The position numbers and the translations under genes are program-made. The notes beneath the pieces were generated by a model. That model was not told the DNA's origin. It worked only from the letters and a program-made list of their open reading frames with translations, and did no database searches. Positions 13,011 to 25,110 of a stretch of 64,000 bases of DNA are shown here, piece by piece; position 1 is the stretch's first letter; each line of letters opens with the position of its first letter. Source of the stretch: Stomoxys calcitrans (Eukaryota > Arthropoda > Insecta > Diptera > Muscidae); NCBI RefSeq assembly GCF_963082655.1, contig NC_081552.1, positions 53,359,947 to 53,423,946 of the forward strand. The letters run 5' to 3'.

Positions 13011-14387
13011 TATACCCACCACCGAAGGATGGGGGTATATTCATTTTGTCATTCCGTTTGCAACACATCGAAATATCCATTTCCGACCCTATAAAGTATA
13101 TATATTCTTGATCAGCGTAAAAATCTAAGACGATCTAGGCATGTCCGTCCGTCTGTCCGTCTGTCCGTCTGTCTGTTGAAATCACGCTACAGCCTTTAAA
13201 AATAGAGATATTGAGCTGAAATTTTGCACAGATTCTTTTTTTGTCCATAAGCAGGTTAAGTTCGAAGATGGGCTATATCGGACTATATCTTGATATAGCC
13301 CCCATATAGACCGATCCACCGATTTAGGGTCTTAGGGACATAAAAGCCACATTTATTATCCGATTTTGCTGAAATTCGGGACAGTGAGTTTTGTTAGGCC
13401 CTTCGACATCCTTCGTCAATTTGGCTCAGATCGGTCCAGATTTGGATATAGCTGCCATATAGACCGACCCTCCGATTTAGGGTCTAAGGGCCATAAAAGC
13501 CACATCTTTTATCCGATTCCACTGAAATTCGGGACAGTAAGTTGTGTTAGGCCCTTCGACATCCTTTGTCAATTTGGCCCAGATCGGTTCAGATTTGGAT
13601 ATAGCTGCCATATAGACCGATCCTCCGATTTATGGTGTTAGGCCCATAAAAGCCACATTTATTACCCGATTTTGCTGAAATTTGGGACAGTGAGTTGCGT
13701 TAGGCCCCTCGACATCTTTCTTCAATTTGGCCCAGATCGGTCCAGATTTGGATATAGCTGCTATATAGACCGATTTCTTGATTTAAGGTTTTGGGCCCAT
13801 AAAATGCTCATTTATTGTCCATGTCGCCGAAATTTGGGACAGTGAGTTAAGTTAAGCTCCTTGACATACATCTGCAATATCGCACAGATCGGTCCAAATT
13901 TAGATATAGCTGCCATATAGACCGATGTCTAGGTTTTAGGTTTTGGGGCCATAAAGACGCATTTATTGTCCGATGTCGCTGAAATTTGAGACAGTGAGTT
14001 TAGTTAGGCTCTTCGACGTCCTTCTTCAATTTTGCCCAGATCGATCCAGATTTGAATATAGCTGCCATGTAGACCGATCTCTCGATTTAAAGTCTTTGCC
14101 CCATAAAAAGCGCATTTGTAATCCAATTTCACTGAAATTTTACATAGTAACTTATGTTAGGCTTTTCAACATCCGTGTCGTATATGGTTCAGATCGGTTA
14201 ATTTTTAGATATAGCTACTGTACTTATTAGTATTTGGTCCAAATCGGAACATGTTTTGATATAACTGATATGGGTCATAAGGTATGAAATTTTCATCGAA
14301 TTTTGATGAAAGGTGGTTTACATATATACCCGAGGTGGTGGGTATCCAAAGTTCGGCCCGGCCGAACTTAACGCCTTTTTACTTGTT
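13011..14387 (+). mobile_element. HelB1, Helentron-like, complete
   Basis: Reference copy of HelB. The 5' terminus is TATACCCACCACCGAAGGAT then GGGGGTATATTCATTTTGTC, a TATATTCTTGATCAGCG block and a short GTCC/GTCT tract (13143-13176). Units carry GATATAGCTGCCATATAGAC; starts at 13451, 13604, 13757 and 13909 give a 153, 153, 152 period. The 3' end has GGTGGTGGGTA (14334-14344), the complement of the 5' TACCCACCACC, then a GGCCCGGCC hairpin and ACGCCTTTTTACTTGTTT. The spurious 85-91-residue frames inside follow the repeat, whose period is divisible by three. Confidence 0.87.
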
Positions 14388-14885
14388 TTATTTTGTTTTG
14401 TCTTTGGCTGTCTCTCTGTTAACGCTTTAACCTACCACGACCGTTGAAGCTGACTCGCTTTGCCTCTTGGCTGGCTGCATACACATTTTATAGACTTTGT
14501 AGTAAATGTCACTTTCTTTCACGAATTTCAATTCACTTCTTGGTGTTGACTATTTTGTTGTTGTTGTTGTTGTAATGGTTGGCGTTTTTGTTGCTGCTGA
14601 TGTTGTTAAACAATTTACAGCTGCAATTTGATTTCACTTTCGTTTATTTCATTATGCTTGTTGGAAATCCATAAAAGAAAAAAACTCTTCCATGGACAAC
14701 AATTTGGTAAGACTTATGTTGGCTTTGCTGGCATTTGAGCCAAAAACAAAATAAGTTGTACGAATCAAAAATCGTATAGTGTAAAGTAAAAAAAATGAAT
14801 AAATATTTCATATGTGACAATAAAAACTTAATTCAAATTTAATTTTTACAAAAAAAAACAACAACAAAAATATAGGAATGAAAAG
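14388..14885. other. Host-like unique DNA
   Basis: Non-repetitive stretch with a (GTT)n/(TTG)n run near 14550-14575 and an A-rich end. No coding evidence. Confidence 0.5.
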
Positions 14886-17166
14886 CAAGTAAAAAGGCGT
14901 TAAGTTCGGATACCCACCACCTCGGACTTTGGATACCTACCACCTCGGCTATATATGTAAACCAACTTTTGTCAAAATCCGGTGAAAAATGCATACCCTA
15001 TGCCCCATAGCAGCTATATCGAAATATTTTCCGATTTGGACCAAATACTAATAGGTACAAGTCATTGTTCAATTGTGTATAACAAAATATTGGTCTTTTT
15101 AGTAGCTATATCTAAAAATAAAACGATCTGAACCATGAACAACATGGATGTCGAAAAGCCTAACACGAGTAACTATGTCAAATTTCAGTTAAATCAGATT
15201 ATAAATGCGCCAAGACTTCAAATCGAGATATCGGTCTATATGCCAATCTTGATCCATCTAGACCAAATTGCCGAAATATGTGGATCGGCTTAACTTAACT
15301 CTCAGTCCCAAATTTCGGCAACATCGGACAATAAATGCGCCTTTTATGGGCCCAAAACATTAAATCGAGAGATCGGTCTATATGGCAGCTTTATCCAAAT
15401 CTGTACCGATCTGAGTCAAATTGAAGAAGGATGTCGAAGGACCTAACACAACTCACTGTCCCAAATTTCGGCGACAACGGACAATATATGCGCTTTTTAT
15501 GGGCCCTACACCTAAACCGAGAGATCGGTCTATATGGCAGCTATATCCAAATCTAGACCGATCTGAACCATATACGACACCGTTGTCGAAAAGTCTAACA
15601 TAACGCACTGTGTCAAATTTCGGTGATATCGGATTATAAATGTGGCTTTTATGGGCCTTAGACCCTAAATCGGCGGATCGGTCCATATGGCAGCTCTATC
15701 CAAATCTGGACCGATCTGGGCCAAATTGAAGTGGAATGTCGAAGAGCCTAACATACTGTTCCAAATTTTAGCAAAATCGGATAATAAATGTGGTCAAGAC
15801 CTAAAATCGAGAGATCGGTCTTTATGGCAGCTATATCCAAATATGAAGTGATATGGGCCAAATTGAAGAAGGATGTAGGAGGTCCTAACGCAACTTACTG
15901 TCCCACATTTCGGCGACATCGGACAATAAATGTGCTTTTTAAAGGCTCAAAACCTTAAATCGAGAGATCGGTCTATATGACAGCTATATACAAATCTGGA
16001 CCGATCTGGGCCAAATTAAAGAAGGATATCGTGTGGCCTAACTTAACTCACCGTCCCAAATTTCAGCAAAATGGGATAATAAATGTGGCTTTTATGGGCC
16101 TTAGACCCTAAATCGGCGGATCGGTCTATATGGCAGCTCTATCCAAATTTGGACTGATCATGGCCAAATTGCGAAAGGATGTAGAAGGGCCTAACGCAAC
16201 TCACTATCCCAAATTTCAGCAAAATCGGATTATGTGGCTTTTATGGGCCTAAGACCCTAAATTGGCGGATCGGTCTACATGGGGGCTATATCAATATATA
16301 GTCCGATATAGCCCATCTTCGAACTTAACCTGCAAAATTTCATCTCAATATCTTCATCCGATCTGGGCCAAATTGAAGTGGAATGTCGAAGAGCCTAACA
16401 TACTGTCCCAAATTTTAGCAAAATCGGATAATAAATGTGGTCAAGACCTAAAATCGAGATATCGGTCTATATGGCAGCTATATCCAAATATGGAGTGATA
16501 TGGGCCAAATTGAAGAAGGATGTAGGAGGTCCTAACGCAACTTACTGTCCCACATTTCGGCGACATCGGACAATAAATGCGCCTTTTATAGGCTCGGTCT
16601 ATATGGCAGCTATATCCAAATCTGAACCGATCTGGGCCAAATTAAAGAAGGATATCGTGTGGCCTAACTTAACTCACCGTCCCAAATTTCAGCAAAATGG
16701 GATATAAATGTAGCTTTTATGGGCCTAAGACCCTTAATCGGCGGATCGGTCTATATAGCAGCAATATCCAAATTTGGACTGGTCATGGCCAAATTGCGAA
16801 AGGATGTAGAAGGGCCTAACGCAACTCACTATCCCAAATTTCAGCAAAATCGGATGATGTGGCTTTTATGGGCCTAAGACCCTAAATTGGCGGATCGGTC
16901 TACATGGGGGCTATATCAATATATAGTCCGATATAGCCCATCTTCGAACTTAACCTGCAAAATTTCATCTCAATATCTCCATTTTTAAAGACTGTCGTGT
17001 GATTTCAACAGACAGAAGGACAAACGGACTGACATGGCTAGATCGTCTTAGATTTTTGCGCTGAACAAGAGTATATATTTTTATAGGGTCAGAAATGGAT
17101 ATTTGCATGTGTTGCAAACGGAATGACAAAATGAATATACCCCCTCCTTCGGTGGTGGGTATAAAA
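14886..17166 (-). mobile_element. HelB2, Helentron-like, enlarged by internal duplication
   Basis: Reverse-strand HelB of 2.3 kb, about 0.9 kb longer than HelB1. The 5' end (GGTGGTGGGTATAAAAA) is at 17148-17166 and the microsatellite near 17010-17035 is short. The size comes from a 647-bp segmental duplication (15721-16367 repeated at 16368-16992). The 3' end is abnormal: after GTTCGG the hairpin's second half is missing and the subterminal repeat occurs twice (TACCCACCACCTCGG at 14921 and TACCTACCACCTCGG at 14935). Confidence 0.85.
15721..16992. repeat. 647-bp direct duplication inside HelB2
   Basis: The sequence from CCAAATTGAAGTGGAATGTC (15721) to AACTTAACCTGCAAAATTTC recurs at 16368 with the same unit order and the same private variants. 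Near the left edge the offset is 647; near the right edge it is 625, because the second copy lacks about 22 bases around 16585. The first copy includes the end of the array (GTCTACATGGGGGCTATATC), which normally occurs once per element. Confidence 0.8.
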
Positions 17167-17182
17167 ATAAAAAATAATAAAA

Positions 17183-17789
17183 AAGGGTGATTTTTTTGAG
17201 GTTAGGATTTTCATGCATTAGTATTTGACAGATCACGTGGGATTTCAGACATGGTGTCAAAGAGAAAGATGCTCAGTATGCTTTGACATTTCATCATGAA
17301 TAGACTTACTAACGAGCAACGCTTGCAAATCATTGAATTTTATTACCAAAATCAGTGTTCGGTTCGAAATGTGTTCATTCACCGTAACGTTGCGTCCAAC
17401 AGCATCTTTGAAAAAATACGGTCCAATGATTCCACCAGCGTACAAACCACACCAAATAGTGCATTTTTCGGGATGCATGGGCAGTTCTTGAACGGCTTCT
17501 GGTTGCTCTTCACTCCAAATGCGGCAATTTTGCTTATTTACGTAGCCATTCAACCAGAAATGAGCCTCATCGCTGAACAAAATTTGTCAAAATTTGAACA
17601 CATTTCGAACCGAACACTGATTTTGGTAATAAAATTCAATGATTTGCAAGCGTTGCTCGTTAGTAAGTCTATTCATGATGAAATGTCAAAGCATACTGAG
17701 CATCTTTCTCTTTGACACCATGTCTGAAATCCCACGTGATCTGTCAAATACTAATGCATGAAAATCCTAACCTCAAAAAAATCACCCTT
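17183..17789. mobile_element. Fold-back mariner derivative FB1 (607 bp)
   Basis: Two 195-bp inverted arms (17183-17377 and 17595-17789) start AAGGGTGATTTTTTTGAGG. They flank a 217-bp spacer. Each arm is the 5' end of a mariner-like element: UTR plus the start of the transposase (MNRLTNEQRLQIIEFYYQNQ). The spacer is an inverted piece of the catalytic domain. The right flank has TA (17790-17791); the left flank is AA, so the TA duplication is imperfect here. It is nearly identical to FB2 at 33506-34112 (I count three differences). It cannot encode a working transposase and presumably moved using one supplied in trans. Confidence 0.88.
17378..17580 (-). pseudogene. Mariner-like transposase fragment (catalytic core, first Asp region)
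   Basis: Minus-strand fragment beginning MFSDEAHFWLNGYVNKQN and containing WCGLYAGGIIGPYFF. The FSDEAHF motif holds the first catalytic aspartate of the mariner DD-D triad. The N-terminal DNA-binding region is only in the arms and points outward in the opposite orientation. The second and third acidic motifs are missing. An open frame continues into the arm (to 17257), but that part is the antisense of the N-terminal coding region, not real protein. Non-functional. In-frame survival reflects recent origin, not selection. Confidence 0.85.
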
Positions 17790-17823
17790 TAGTTAAAGTA
17801 ATAAAAAAAAACAAAAGAACTTA

Positions 17824-18495
17824 AACAAGTAAAAACGTGTTGAGTTCGGCCGTGCCGATCTTTGGATACCAACCACCTCTGATATATTAACCATCCTATT
17901 TTATTTTAACTCCACTACCATATCCATGGTTATATATAAGGTGGGGGTTGGTCCAGATTATATTTTATTCAGGTCCCGAGAACTCTTATCCAAGTAACAG
18001 TTTCATCGAAATCAGGCAATAAATCCGCTTTTTATAGAATTAAGAAATCGGTCTATATGGCAACTATATCTACAAAGTCTGATCCGGATCATATTGAGGT
18101 CGGATGTCGGAAAACTTAAAACAGCTCACTATTTCAAATTTCAACGAAATCGGGTAATAAATAAAGATTTTATGGGCTTCAAACCCTTTACCCCCAGATC
18201 GGTCTATATGGCAGCAATATTTAAATATCTTCCGACTTGAACTATACTTGGGTTAGATATCGGGAGGTTTTAAACAACTCTCTGCCACAAATTTCAAAAA
18301 AAAAAATCGGTTAACAAATGCAGCTTTTATGGCTTTCAGACCCTTCATCTGCAGATAAAACACATGGACAGCGTTAAATCGTCTTAGAATTTTGAGACGA
18401 TCGGAAATATATATTCCTTGTAGGGGCGGAAATGGATATTACGATGTGTTGCAAACAGAATGACTTCATGAATCCGATGGTGGTGGGTATAAAAA
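17824..18495 (-). mobile_element. HelB3, short diverged HelB-like copy
   Basis: Begins AACAAGTAAAAACGTGTTGAG with a mutated hairpin (TTCGGCCGTGCCGAT) and ends GGTGGTGGGTATAAAAA. About three units (ATCGGTCTATATGGCA near 18050 and 18200). The GTCC microsatellite is reduced to ACATGGACAG. An old copy or a separate HelB subfamily. Confidence 0.75.
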
Positions 18496-18776
18496 TGATA
18501 AAAAGAGTTTTCAAATAAAACTAAAAAAACATGAAATAAAATATTAAAAACACAAAAACTTAAAAAAAAAATAAAAAATAAGACAAAAATTAGAAAAGTA
18601 CTAAAAAACAAATAAAAATGTTAAAAACAAAACAAAAAAAAATCATAATAAATAAAAAAGCCATAAAAAATTTTAAAAATATAAAAAATTAAAAAAATTT
18701 TTTAATATCCATAAATAAGCGAAAAAGCAATGATAACTGCAAAAAGAAGAAATAATAGAAGCAAATTATAAATAAA
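18496..18776. repeat. A-rich low-complexity DNA
   Basis: Runs of AAAAA with AAAACATAAA and ATAAAAAAT type words. The minus-strand open frame here (18384-18611) is a composition artefact. Confidence 0.6.
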
Positions 18777-19956
18777 ACAAGTAAAAGCGTGCTAAGTTCG
18801 GCCGGGCCGAATCTTATATACCCTCCACCATGGATCGCATTTGTCGAGTTCTTTTCCCGACATCTCTTCTTAGGCAAAAAAGGATATAAGAAAGGAGTTG
18901 CTCTGCTATTAAACCGGTATCAAGATATGGTCCGGTTCGGACCACAATTAAATTATATGTTGGAGACCTGTATAAAATTTCAGCCAATTCGTATAAGAAT
19001 ATAAAATATAAAATAGAGAGAACAATTTATATGGGATCTGTATCGGTTATGGTTATGGACCGATTTCAACCATACTTGGCACAGTTGTTGGATATCATAA
19101 CGAAATACTTCGTGCAAAAATTCATTCAAATCGGATAAGAATTGTGCCCTCTAGAGGCTCAAGAAGTCAAGACCCAAGATCGGTTTATATGGCAGCTATA
19201 TAAGGTTATTGACCGATTTGAACCATACTTGGCACAGTTGTTGGGTATCATAACAAAACACGTCGTGCGAAATTTCATTCTGATCGGATAAGAATTGCGC
19301 ACTCTAGAGGCTCAAGAAGTCAAGACCCAAGATCGGTTTATATGGCAGCTATATCAGGTTATGAACCTATTTGAACCATATTTGGCACAGTTGTTGGATA
19401 TCATAACAAAATACTACGTGCCAAAATTCATTCAAATTGGATAAGAATTGCGCCCTCTAGAGGCTCAAGAAGTCAAGACCCAAGATCGGTTTATATGGCA
19501 GCTATATAAGGTTATGAACCGATTTGAACCATACTTGGCACAGTTGTTGGATATCATAGCAAAACACGTCGTGCAAAATTTCATTTCAATCGGATAAGAA
19601 TTGCGCACTCTAGAGGCTCAAGAAGTCAAGACCCAAGATCGGTTTATATGGCAGCTATATCAAAACATGGACCGATATGGCCCATTTACAATACCAACCG
19701 ACCTACACTAATAAGAAGTATTTGTGCAAAATTTCAAGCGGCTAGCTTTACTCCTTCGGAAGTTAGCGTGCTTTCGACAGACAGACGGACGGACGGACGG
19801 AAGGACGGACAGACGGACGGACATGGCTAGATCGACATAAAATGTCGCGACGATCAAGAATATATATACTTTATGGGGTCTCAGACGAATATTTCGAGTA
19901 GTTACAAACAGAATGACGAAATTAGTATACCCCCATCTTATGGTGGAGGGTATAAA
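18777..19956 (-). mobile_element. HelA3, Helentron-like, complete
   Basis: From AACAAGTAAAAGCGTGC to GGTGGAGGGTATAAAAA, minus strand. Intact hairpin, about five 153-bp units and a GGAC/GACA tract (19777-19822) that includes one GGAAGGAC interruption. A deletion near 19005 joins the 3' zone to a unit. Confidence 0.87.
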
Positions 19957-20132
19957 AAAAACATCCAAAAACTTCGTTTTTTTTCCATGACCTATAGCCT
20001 ATACTATACACCAAGCTTCATAAAAAAGAAAATCACAAAATGTGTTGACGATATAGTAAAATTATTTTATCTTCTATCTTTTTCTTTTATAGCATCCCGG
20101 TAGTTCTAGGTAGTCACTTAGTTTATAAGATT
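19957..20132. other. Unique DNA between HelA3 and D6
   Basis: AT-rich, non-repetitive. No feature seen. Confidence 0.5.
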
Positions 20133-21964
20133 ACTAGCTGACCCGGGCCCGCTCCGCTGCGCCTTCTTTTACTTTATATGGAACAAAAGTTTCCTTGGAA
20201 TATATATTTTCGACAATTAAAGAGCTTTTAGCGAAATACCATGCTACGAAAATAGTATATCGCTTGAATAACAGTTTAACAATATAAGTGCCTTTGTCCG
20301 AATCCCATATGATCTTTATTGGTCTACGAATTTAAGTTTGGATGTAAGGTGTACTCCATCCTTAAAACACTTCATTTCAGCCCGCTACTCTCTTGATATC
20401 TGATTTAGGGGTATTTTCGGGGGTGAGGTGGTCCCCCAGGTACATGGCCGTGAAAAAATATCAACATCGTGCTCTTCTTTCAGAAAACATTTATTTAAAC
20501 CCTATATTGCCATTGGTTTAGGAGAGTTTACACGATGAGGCGTCCCCAAACACATGGCCCCAAAATAGGTTATCCAATTCGTTTTCTAATCTTAAATAAA
20601 CCATATTGGCATGGTCGAAAAACTTTTACCCTTTGCGGGGTGTTTTGGGGAAGGGGTGATTCCCTAAATACATGGTCCTAAATTTGGATATCAAATTCGT
20701 ATTCTACTCCCAAATACCATTATTTGAGCCCCATTTTGTGATGGTCACTAAAAAGTTGCTGCTTGTGGGGAGTTTGGGGAAAGGGGTTGACCCCCAGAAA
20801 ATTGGTCCCGAAAGTGGGTATCAATTCTTGTTCTACCCCCCAATACCTTTCATTCAAGCCCCACATTGTCATGGTCGGTAAATATGCCCGATTTAGGGGT
20901 GTTTCGGGGAGTGGGGTGGTCCCCCAAATTCTAAGGCCTGAAAATATATCAGCAAGCTGCTCTATTCTCACATATCTATATATCATTTATTTGAGCCCCA
21001 TAATGCCATTGCCCTCAATATGTCCGGTTCGGGGTATTGGCCCTAAAAACTATGAATATTTAGTTCCAAAATTGACTTGGTGAGCAAATACGTCCTATTT
21101 GGGGGTTGTTGTGGTGGTGGGACGTCCGCTAGACTGTTGGCTCCTAATGTTGATATCAGATATGCGGTCTACTCCCACATATTGGCCTTGAAAATATGTA
21201 TCGGATTCGTGTTCCACTTTACAAACCCTCTTATTTGAGCTTCATATTGCAATAGTCAGAAAATACTTATTATTTGGGTGGTGTTGTGGGGGTGGGGTGG
21301 CCCCATAGACACTTTTCCCGAATATTGATATCAAATTCGTGCTTAACTCCCAAAGACCTTTCATTTGAGCCCCATATTGCTATGGTCGTTAATTTGTCCC
21401 CCTTTGGAGGATGTTTTTGGTGTGAGGCGGCCCCCCAAACACTTGGTCCCATATTTGAATATCAGATTCGTATTCTGCACTTAAATACCTTTTATTTGAG
21501 CCCCATATTTCCATGATCAGTAATAAAGTCTTGTTTGGGGGTGTCTTGCGGAAGCGGTGCAACCCCACGTATTGTACTCGCAAACACCTTTCATTTGAGT
21601 CCCATATTGTCGTGATTGGTCTAAATATATGTTTGGTAGGTTTTAGGGTGGGGCAGCCCCCTAGGTACCCCATCCGAAATTTGGAAACAAAATTTTTCTT
21701 TTTAGGGTGCTATATAAGAGCACACAAAATTTCGCTTAAATCGCACCACCCATCTTCAAGATCTGGCGTTTCTGAAAATTAGGGTAAGGGGAGGGTCCGC
21801 TCCCGCTTCAGATAAAAAAAAAATGTAGTACCCTATTTTCACCACGGGATCAATATGCACCATCTGTGAAAATTTCAAGAAAATCGGTTCAGCCGCTTCT
21901 GAGTCTATAAGGAACACACAAACATACAAACAAACAAACCTACAAACAAACACAAAATGATTTT
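20133..21964 (+). mobile_element. Family D copy D6, full length
   Basis: Clean head ACTAGCTGACCCGGGCCCGC, leader, about nine units, then the tail with AAAATCGGTTCAGCCGCTTC and AAC-rich sequence ending in TTTTTATA fused to HelA4. Confidence 0.77.
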
Positions 21965-23564
21965 TATACCCTCCACCATAAGATGGGGGGTATACTAATT
22001 TCGTCATTCTGATTGTAACTACTCGAAATATTCGTCTGAGACCCCATAAAGTATATATATTCTTGATCGTCGTGAAATTTTATGTCGATCTAGCCATGTC
22101 CGTCCGTCTGTCTGTCGAAAGCACGCTGACTTCCGAAGGAGTAAAGCTAGCCGCTTGAAATTTTGCACAAATACTTCTTATTAGTGTAGGTCGGTTGGTA
22201 TTGTAAATGGGCCATATCGGTCCATGTTTTGATATAGCTGCCATATAAACCGATCTTGGGTCTTGACTTCTTGAGCCTCTAGAGTGCGCAATTCTTATCC
22301 GATTGGGATGAAATTTTGCACGACGTGTTTTTTTATGATATCCAACAATTGTGCTAAGTATGGTTCAAATCGGTTTATAACCTGATATAGCTGCCATATA
22401 AACCGATCTGGGGTCTTGACTTCTTGAGCCTCTAGAGTGCGCAATTCTCATCCGATTGGAATGAAATTTTGCACTACGTGTTTTGTTATGATATCCAACA
22501 ATTGTGCCAAGTATGGTTCAAATCGGTTTATAACCTGATATAGCTGCCATATAAACCGATCTTGGGTCTTGATTTCTTGAGCCTCTAGAGTGCGCAATTC
22601 TTATCCGATTGGAATGAAATTTTGCACGACGTGTTTTGTTATGATATCCAACAACTGTGCCAAGTATGGTTCAAATCGGTCTATAACCTGATATAGCTGC
22701 CATATAAACCGATCTTGGGTCTTGATTTCTTGAGCCTCTAGAGTGCGTAATTCTTATCCGATTGGAATGAAATTTTGCACGACGTGTTTTGTTACGATAT
22801 TCAACAGCTATAACCTAATATAGCTGTCATATAAACCGATCTTGGGCCTTGACTTCTTGAGCCTCTAGAGGGCGCAATTCTTATCCAATTTGAATGAATT
22901 TTGGCACGTAGTATTTTGTTATGATATCCAACAACTGTGCCCAATATGGATCAAATCGGTTCATAACCTGATATAGCTGTCATATACACCGATCTGGGGT
23001 TTTGACTTCTTGAGCTTCTAGAGGGCTCAATTTCTATCCGATTTGGCTGTAATTTCGCAAGACGTTTTTTATTGTTACTTTCAACAACTATGTCAAATAA
23101 AGTACAAGTCGGTTCATAACCTGATATAGCTGCCATGTAAACCGATCTTGGATCTTGACTTCTTGAGCCTCTAGAGGTCGCAATTATTATCCGATTTGCC
23201 TGAAATTTTGTACGACATATTCTTTCATGACCATCAACATACGTGTTTATTATGGTCTGAATCGGTCCATAGCCCGATACAGCTCCCATATAAATCGATC
23301 TCTCTATTTTACTTCTTGAGCCCCCAAAGGGCGCAATTCTTATTCGAATTGGCTGACATTTTACACAGGTCTCGAACATAAATATAATTTAATTGTGGTC
23401 CAAACCGGACCATATCTTGATATCGCTCTAATAGCAGAGCAAATCTTTTCTTATATCACTTTTTGCTTAAGAAGAGATGTGGGGAAAAAAACTCGACAAA
23501 TGCGCTCCATGGTGGAGGGTATATAAGATTCGGCCCGGCCGAACTTAGCACGCTTTTACTTGTT
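21965..23564 (+). mobile_element. HelA4, Helentron-like, complete
   Basis: Starts TATACCCTCCACCATAAGAT and ends GCACGCTTTTACTTGTT. The GTCC tract is short (near 22098-22119). The array holds about seven 153-bp units. Two units (near 22370 and 22530) have the perfect inner hairpin ATCGGTTTATA / TATAAACCGAT. One unit near 22800 has lost about 45 bases. Confidence 0.88.
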
Positions 23565-24100
23565 ATATATAAGATGAAGTTTTGTAGTAATTGCGTAAAT
23601 GTCAGAAATCTGTCCCCTTCTGTAAAGAATGTACCAAATAGTACCAAGAATAACAATACATCGAAAAAATCATTGAGTCGCCCAATATATATTGTCAAGT
23701 TATAAATGTACCAAATGGTATCATTATTGGTACCTAAATGTACGAATTGTAAAAAGATCATGTTCACCCACCATATTTTTCTTAGTTGTACCTGCATGAC
23801 AAATGTTATGCCCCCTAGCTCCATCTGCAAAGAAAGTACCAAATGGTTCCAATCTTGGTACCAAAATGTACGAGTTTTGAATATATCATTTAGTCATCCA
23901 TCGTATATTTCCTAGTTGTACCTACAAGCCAAATTTCAGACCTCTAGCTCCATCAGTAAAGAAAGTACCAAATGTTACCAATTGCGGTATAAAACTAGCG
24001 TTTTCTCCCATTATCAGTACTATTGTTTCATTGTTTAAGTTTTTCATTTCACCTTCATTCATTTCACCCTTATCAGTCAGTCAGTCAGTCAGCTATATAT
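23565..24100. repeat. Separate 129-bp tandem repeat family with (TCAG)5
   Basis: Units begin GTACCAAATGGT at 23708, 23836 and 23965, with a partial unit at 23631: periods of 128 and 129. Each has GTACGA..TTG, a CATATTT..CTTAGTTGTACCTG segment and CCCCTAGCTCCATC. A (TCAG)5 tract lies at 24073-24092 next to CTATATAT. No similarity to HelA, HelB, HelC or D units by eye. Possibly a fragment of another microsatellite-bearing transposon. Confidence 0.6.
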
Positions 24101-24708
24101 TTTGTTGATAGCCTTCCCCGTTTCTTCAAAAACACCACCCAAAACCAAAAGTTGACCGATCGTGACAATATGGGTATCAAATGAAAGATATTGCAGAGTA
24201 GAATACGCATATGGCATAAAAAAGAGGTCCAAGTAATTGGGGTCGTCCCAACCCCTAGAGGTCCCCCAAATGGGCATATTAGCCTATCATGGCCATGTGG
24301 GATTCAAATGAAAGGTGTTTGGGAGTAGATTACGATAATGACATTAAAATTGTTGTCCTAATACCCATGTAGCGCTTTACCTTCTAAAAGCGCTTCAAAT
24401 AGGTTAATTGACCTATTAAGCCAATGGGGGACCATGCAATAGATATTTTTGAATTTGTGCTTTGTGATTTGATTAATAAATGACTAAATGATGACTATTT
24501 TATAGTTAGTCATGTAGTCATTTAAAGACAACTACCTAATCATGATCAATATTATTGACATTAAACCACTCCAAGCGAGTAACAATAACATTTCCTTTAG
24601 CGCCCTCTACTGACTGTTTTCGATTGGATCTAAATGGAAACGCCAACACGAACAAAGAGAGGACAGAGTGGTCAAAGTTGATGACAACCCATTGTTTTCT
24701 GAATAAAG
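24101..24708 (-). mobile_element. D' subfamily copy D7, partial, minus strand
   Basis: D' units (TGACAATATGGGTATCAAATGAAAG) followed by a non-tandem zone (24480-24700) with AAACCACTCCAAGCGAGTA and AGCGCCCTCTACTGACTG. The same zone follows D' units at 44530-44740, so it is a fixed part of D', probably its 5' domain. Confidence 0.6.
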
Positions 24709-24710
24709 AG

Positions 24711-25110
24711 CAAGTAAAAGCGTGCTAAGTTCGGACGGGCCGAATCTTGGGAACCCACTGCCATGGATTTTGCTAAAAATTTATACAAAATAAATTTAGT
24801 TGAAGGGCATAATTTTATTCTACATAGCAAACTTCTGTCAAACCAGCAAAAATTAAAGCTTCTAGGAACCGAACAAAGCTGATCGAGAGAACGGTTTACT
24901 TGGGTGCTATGTCAGGTTATGGACGAATTTGGACCGTGCACGGCACAGTTGTTGGAAGTCGTAACAGAACACCGCAAGCAAAATTTCAGTCAAATCGGAC
25001 AAAAATTGCGGCTTCCAGCGGCTCAAGTAGTCAAATCGGGAAATCGGGTTTTAACACCGATTTGAACCATACTTGGCACCATTGTTTAGCTAAATCTGAC
25101 AAAAGTTGCA
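24711..25110 (-). mobile_element. HelA5, 5'-truncated and diverged
   Basis: The 3' end is present with a mutated hairpin (GTTCGGACGGGCCGAAT). About two decayed units follow, then the copy stops near 25110 without microsatellite or 5' terminus. It lies across a 29-bp inverted repeat. Confidence 0.7.

Noticed and set aside
17296..17715. 139-residue + strand frame preserved in both FB1 and FB2
   Set aside because: Only the first ~27 residues are transposase. The rest reads the antisense of the catalytic fragment and of the opposite arm. Its preservation is explained by the youth of the copies.
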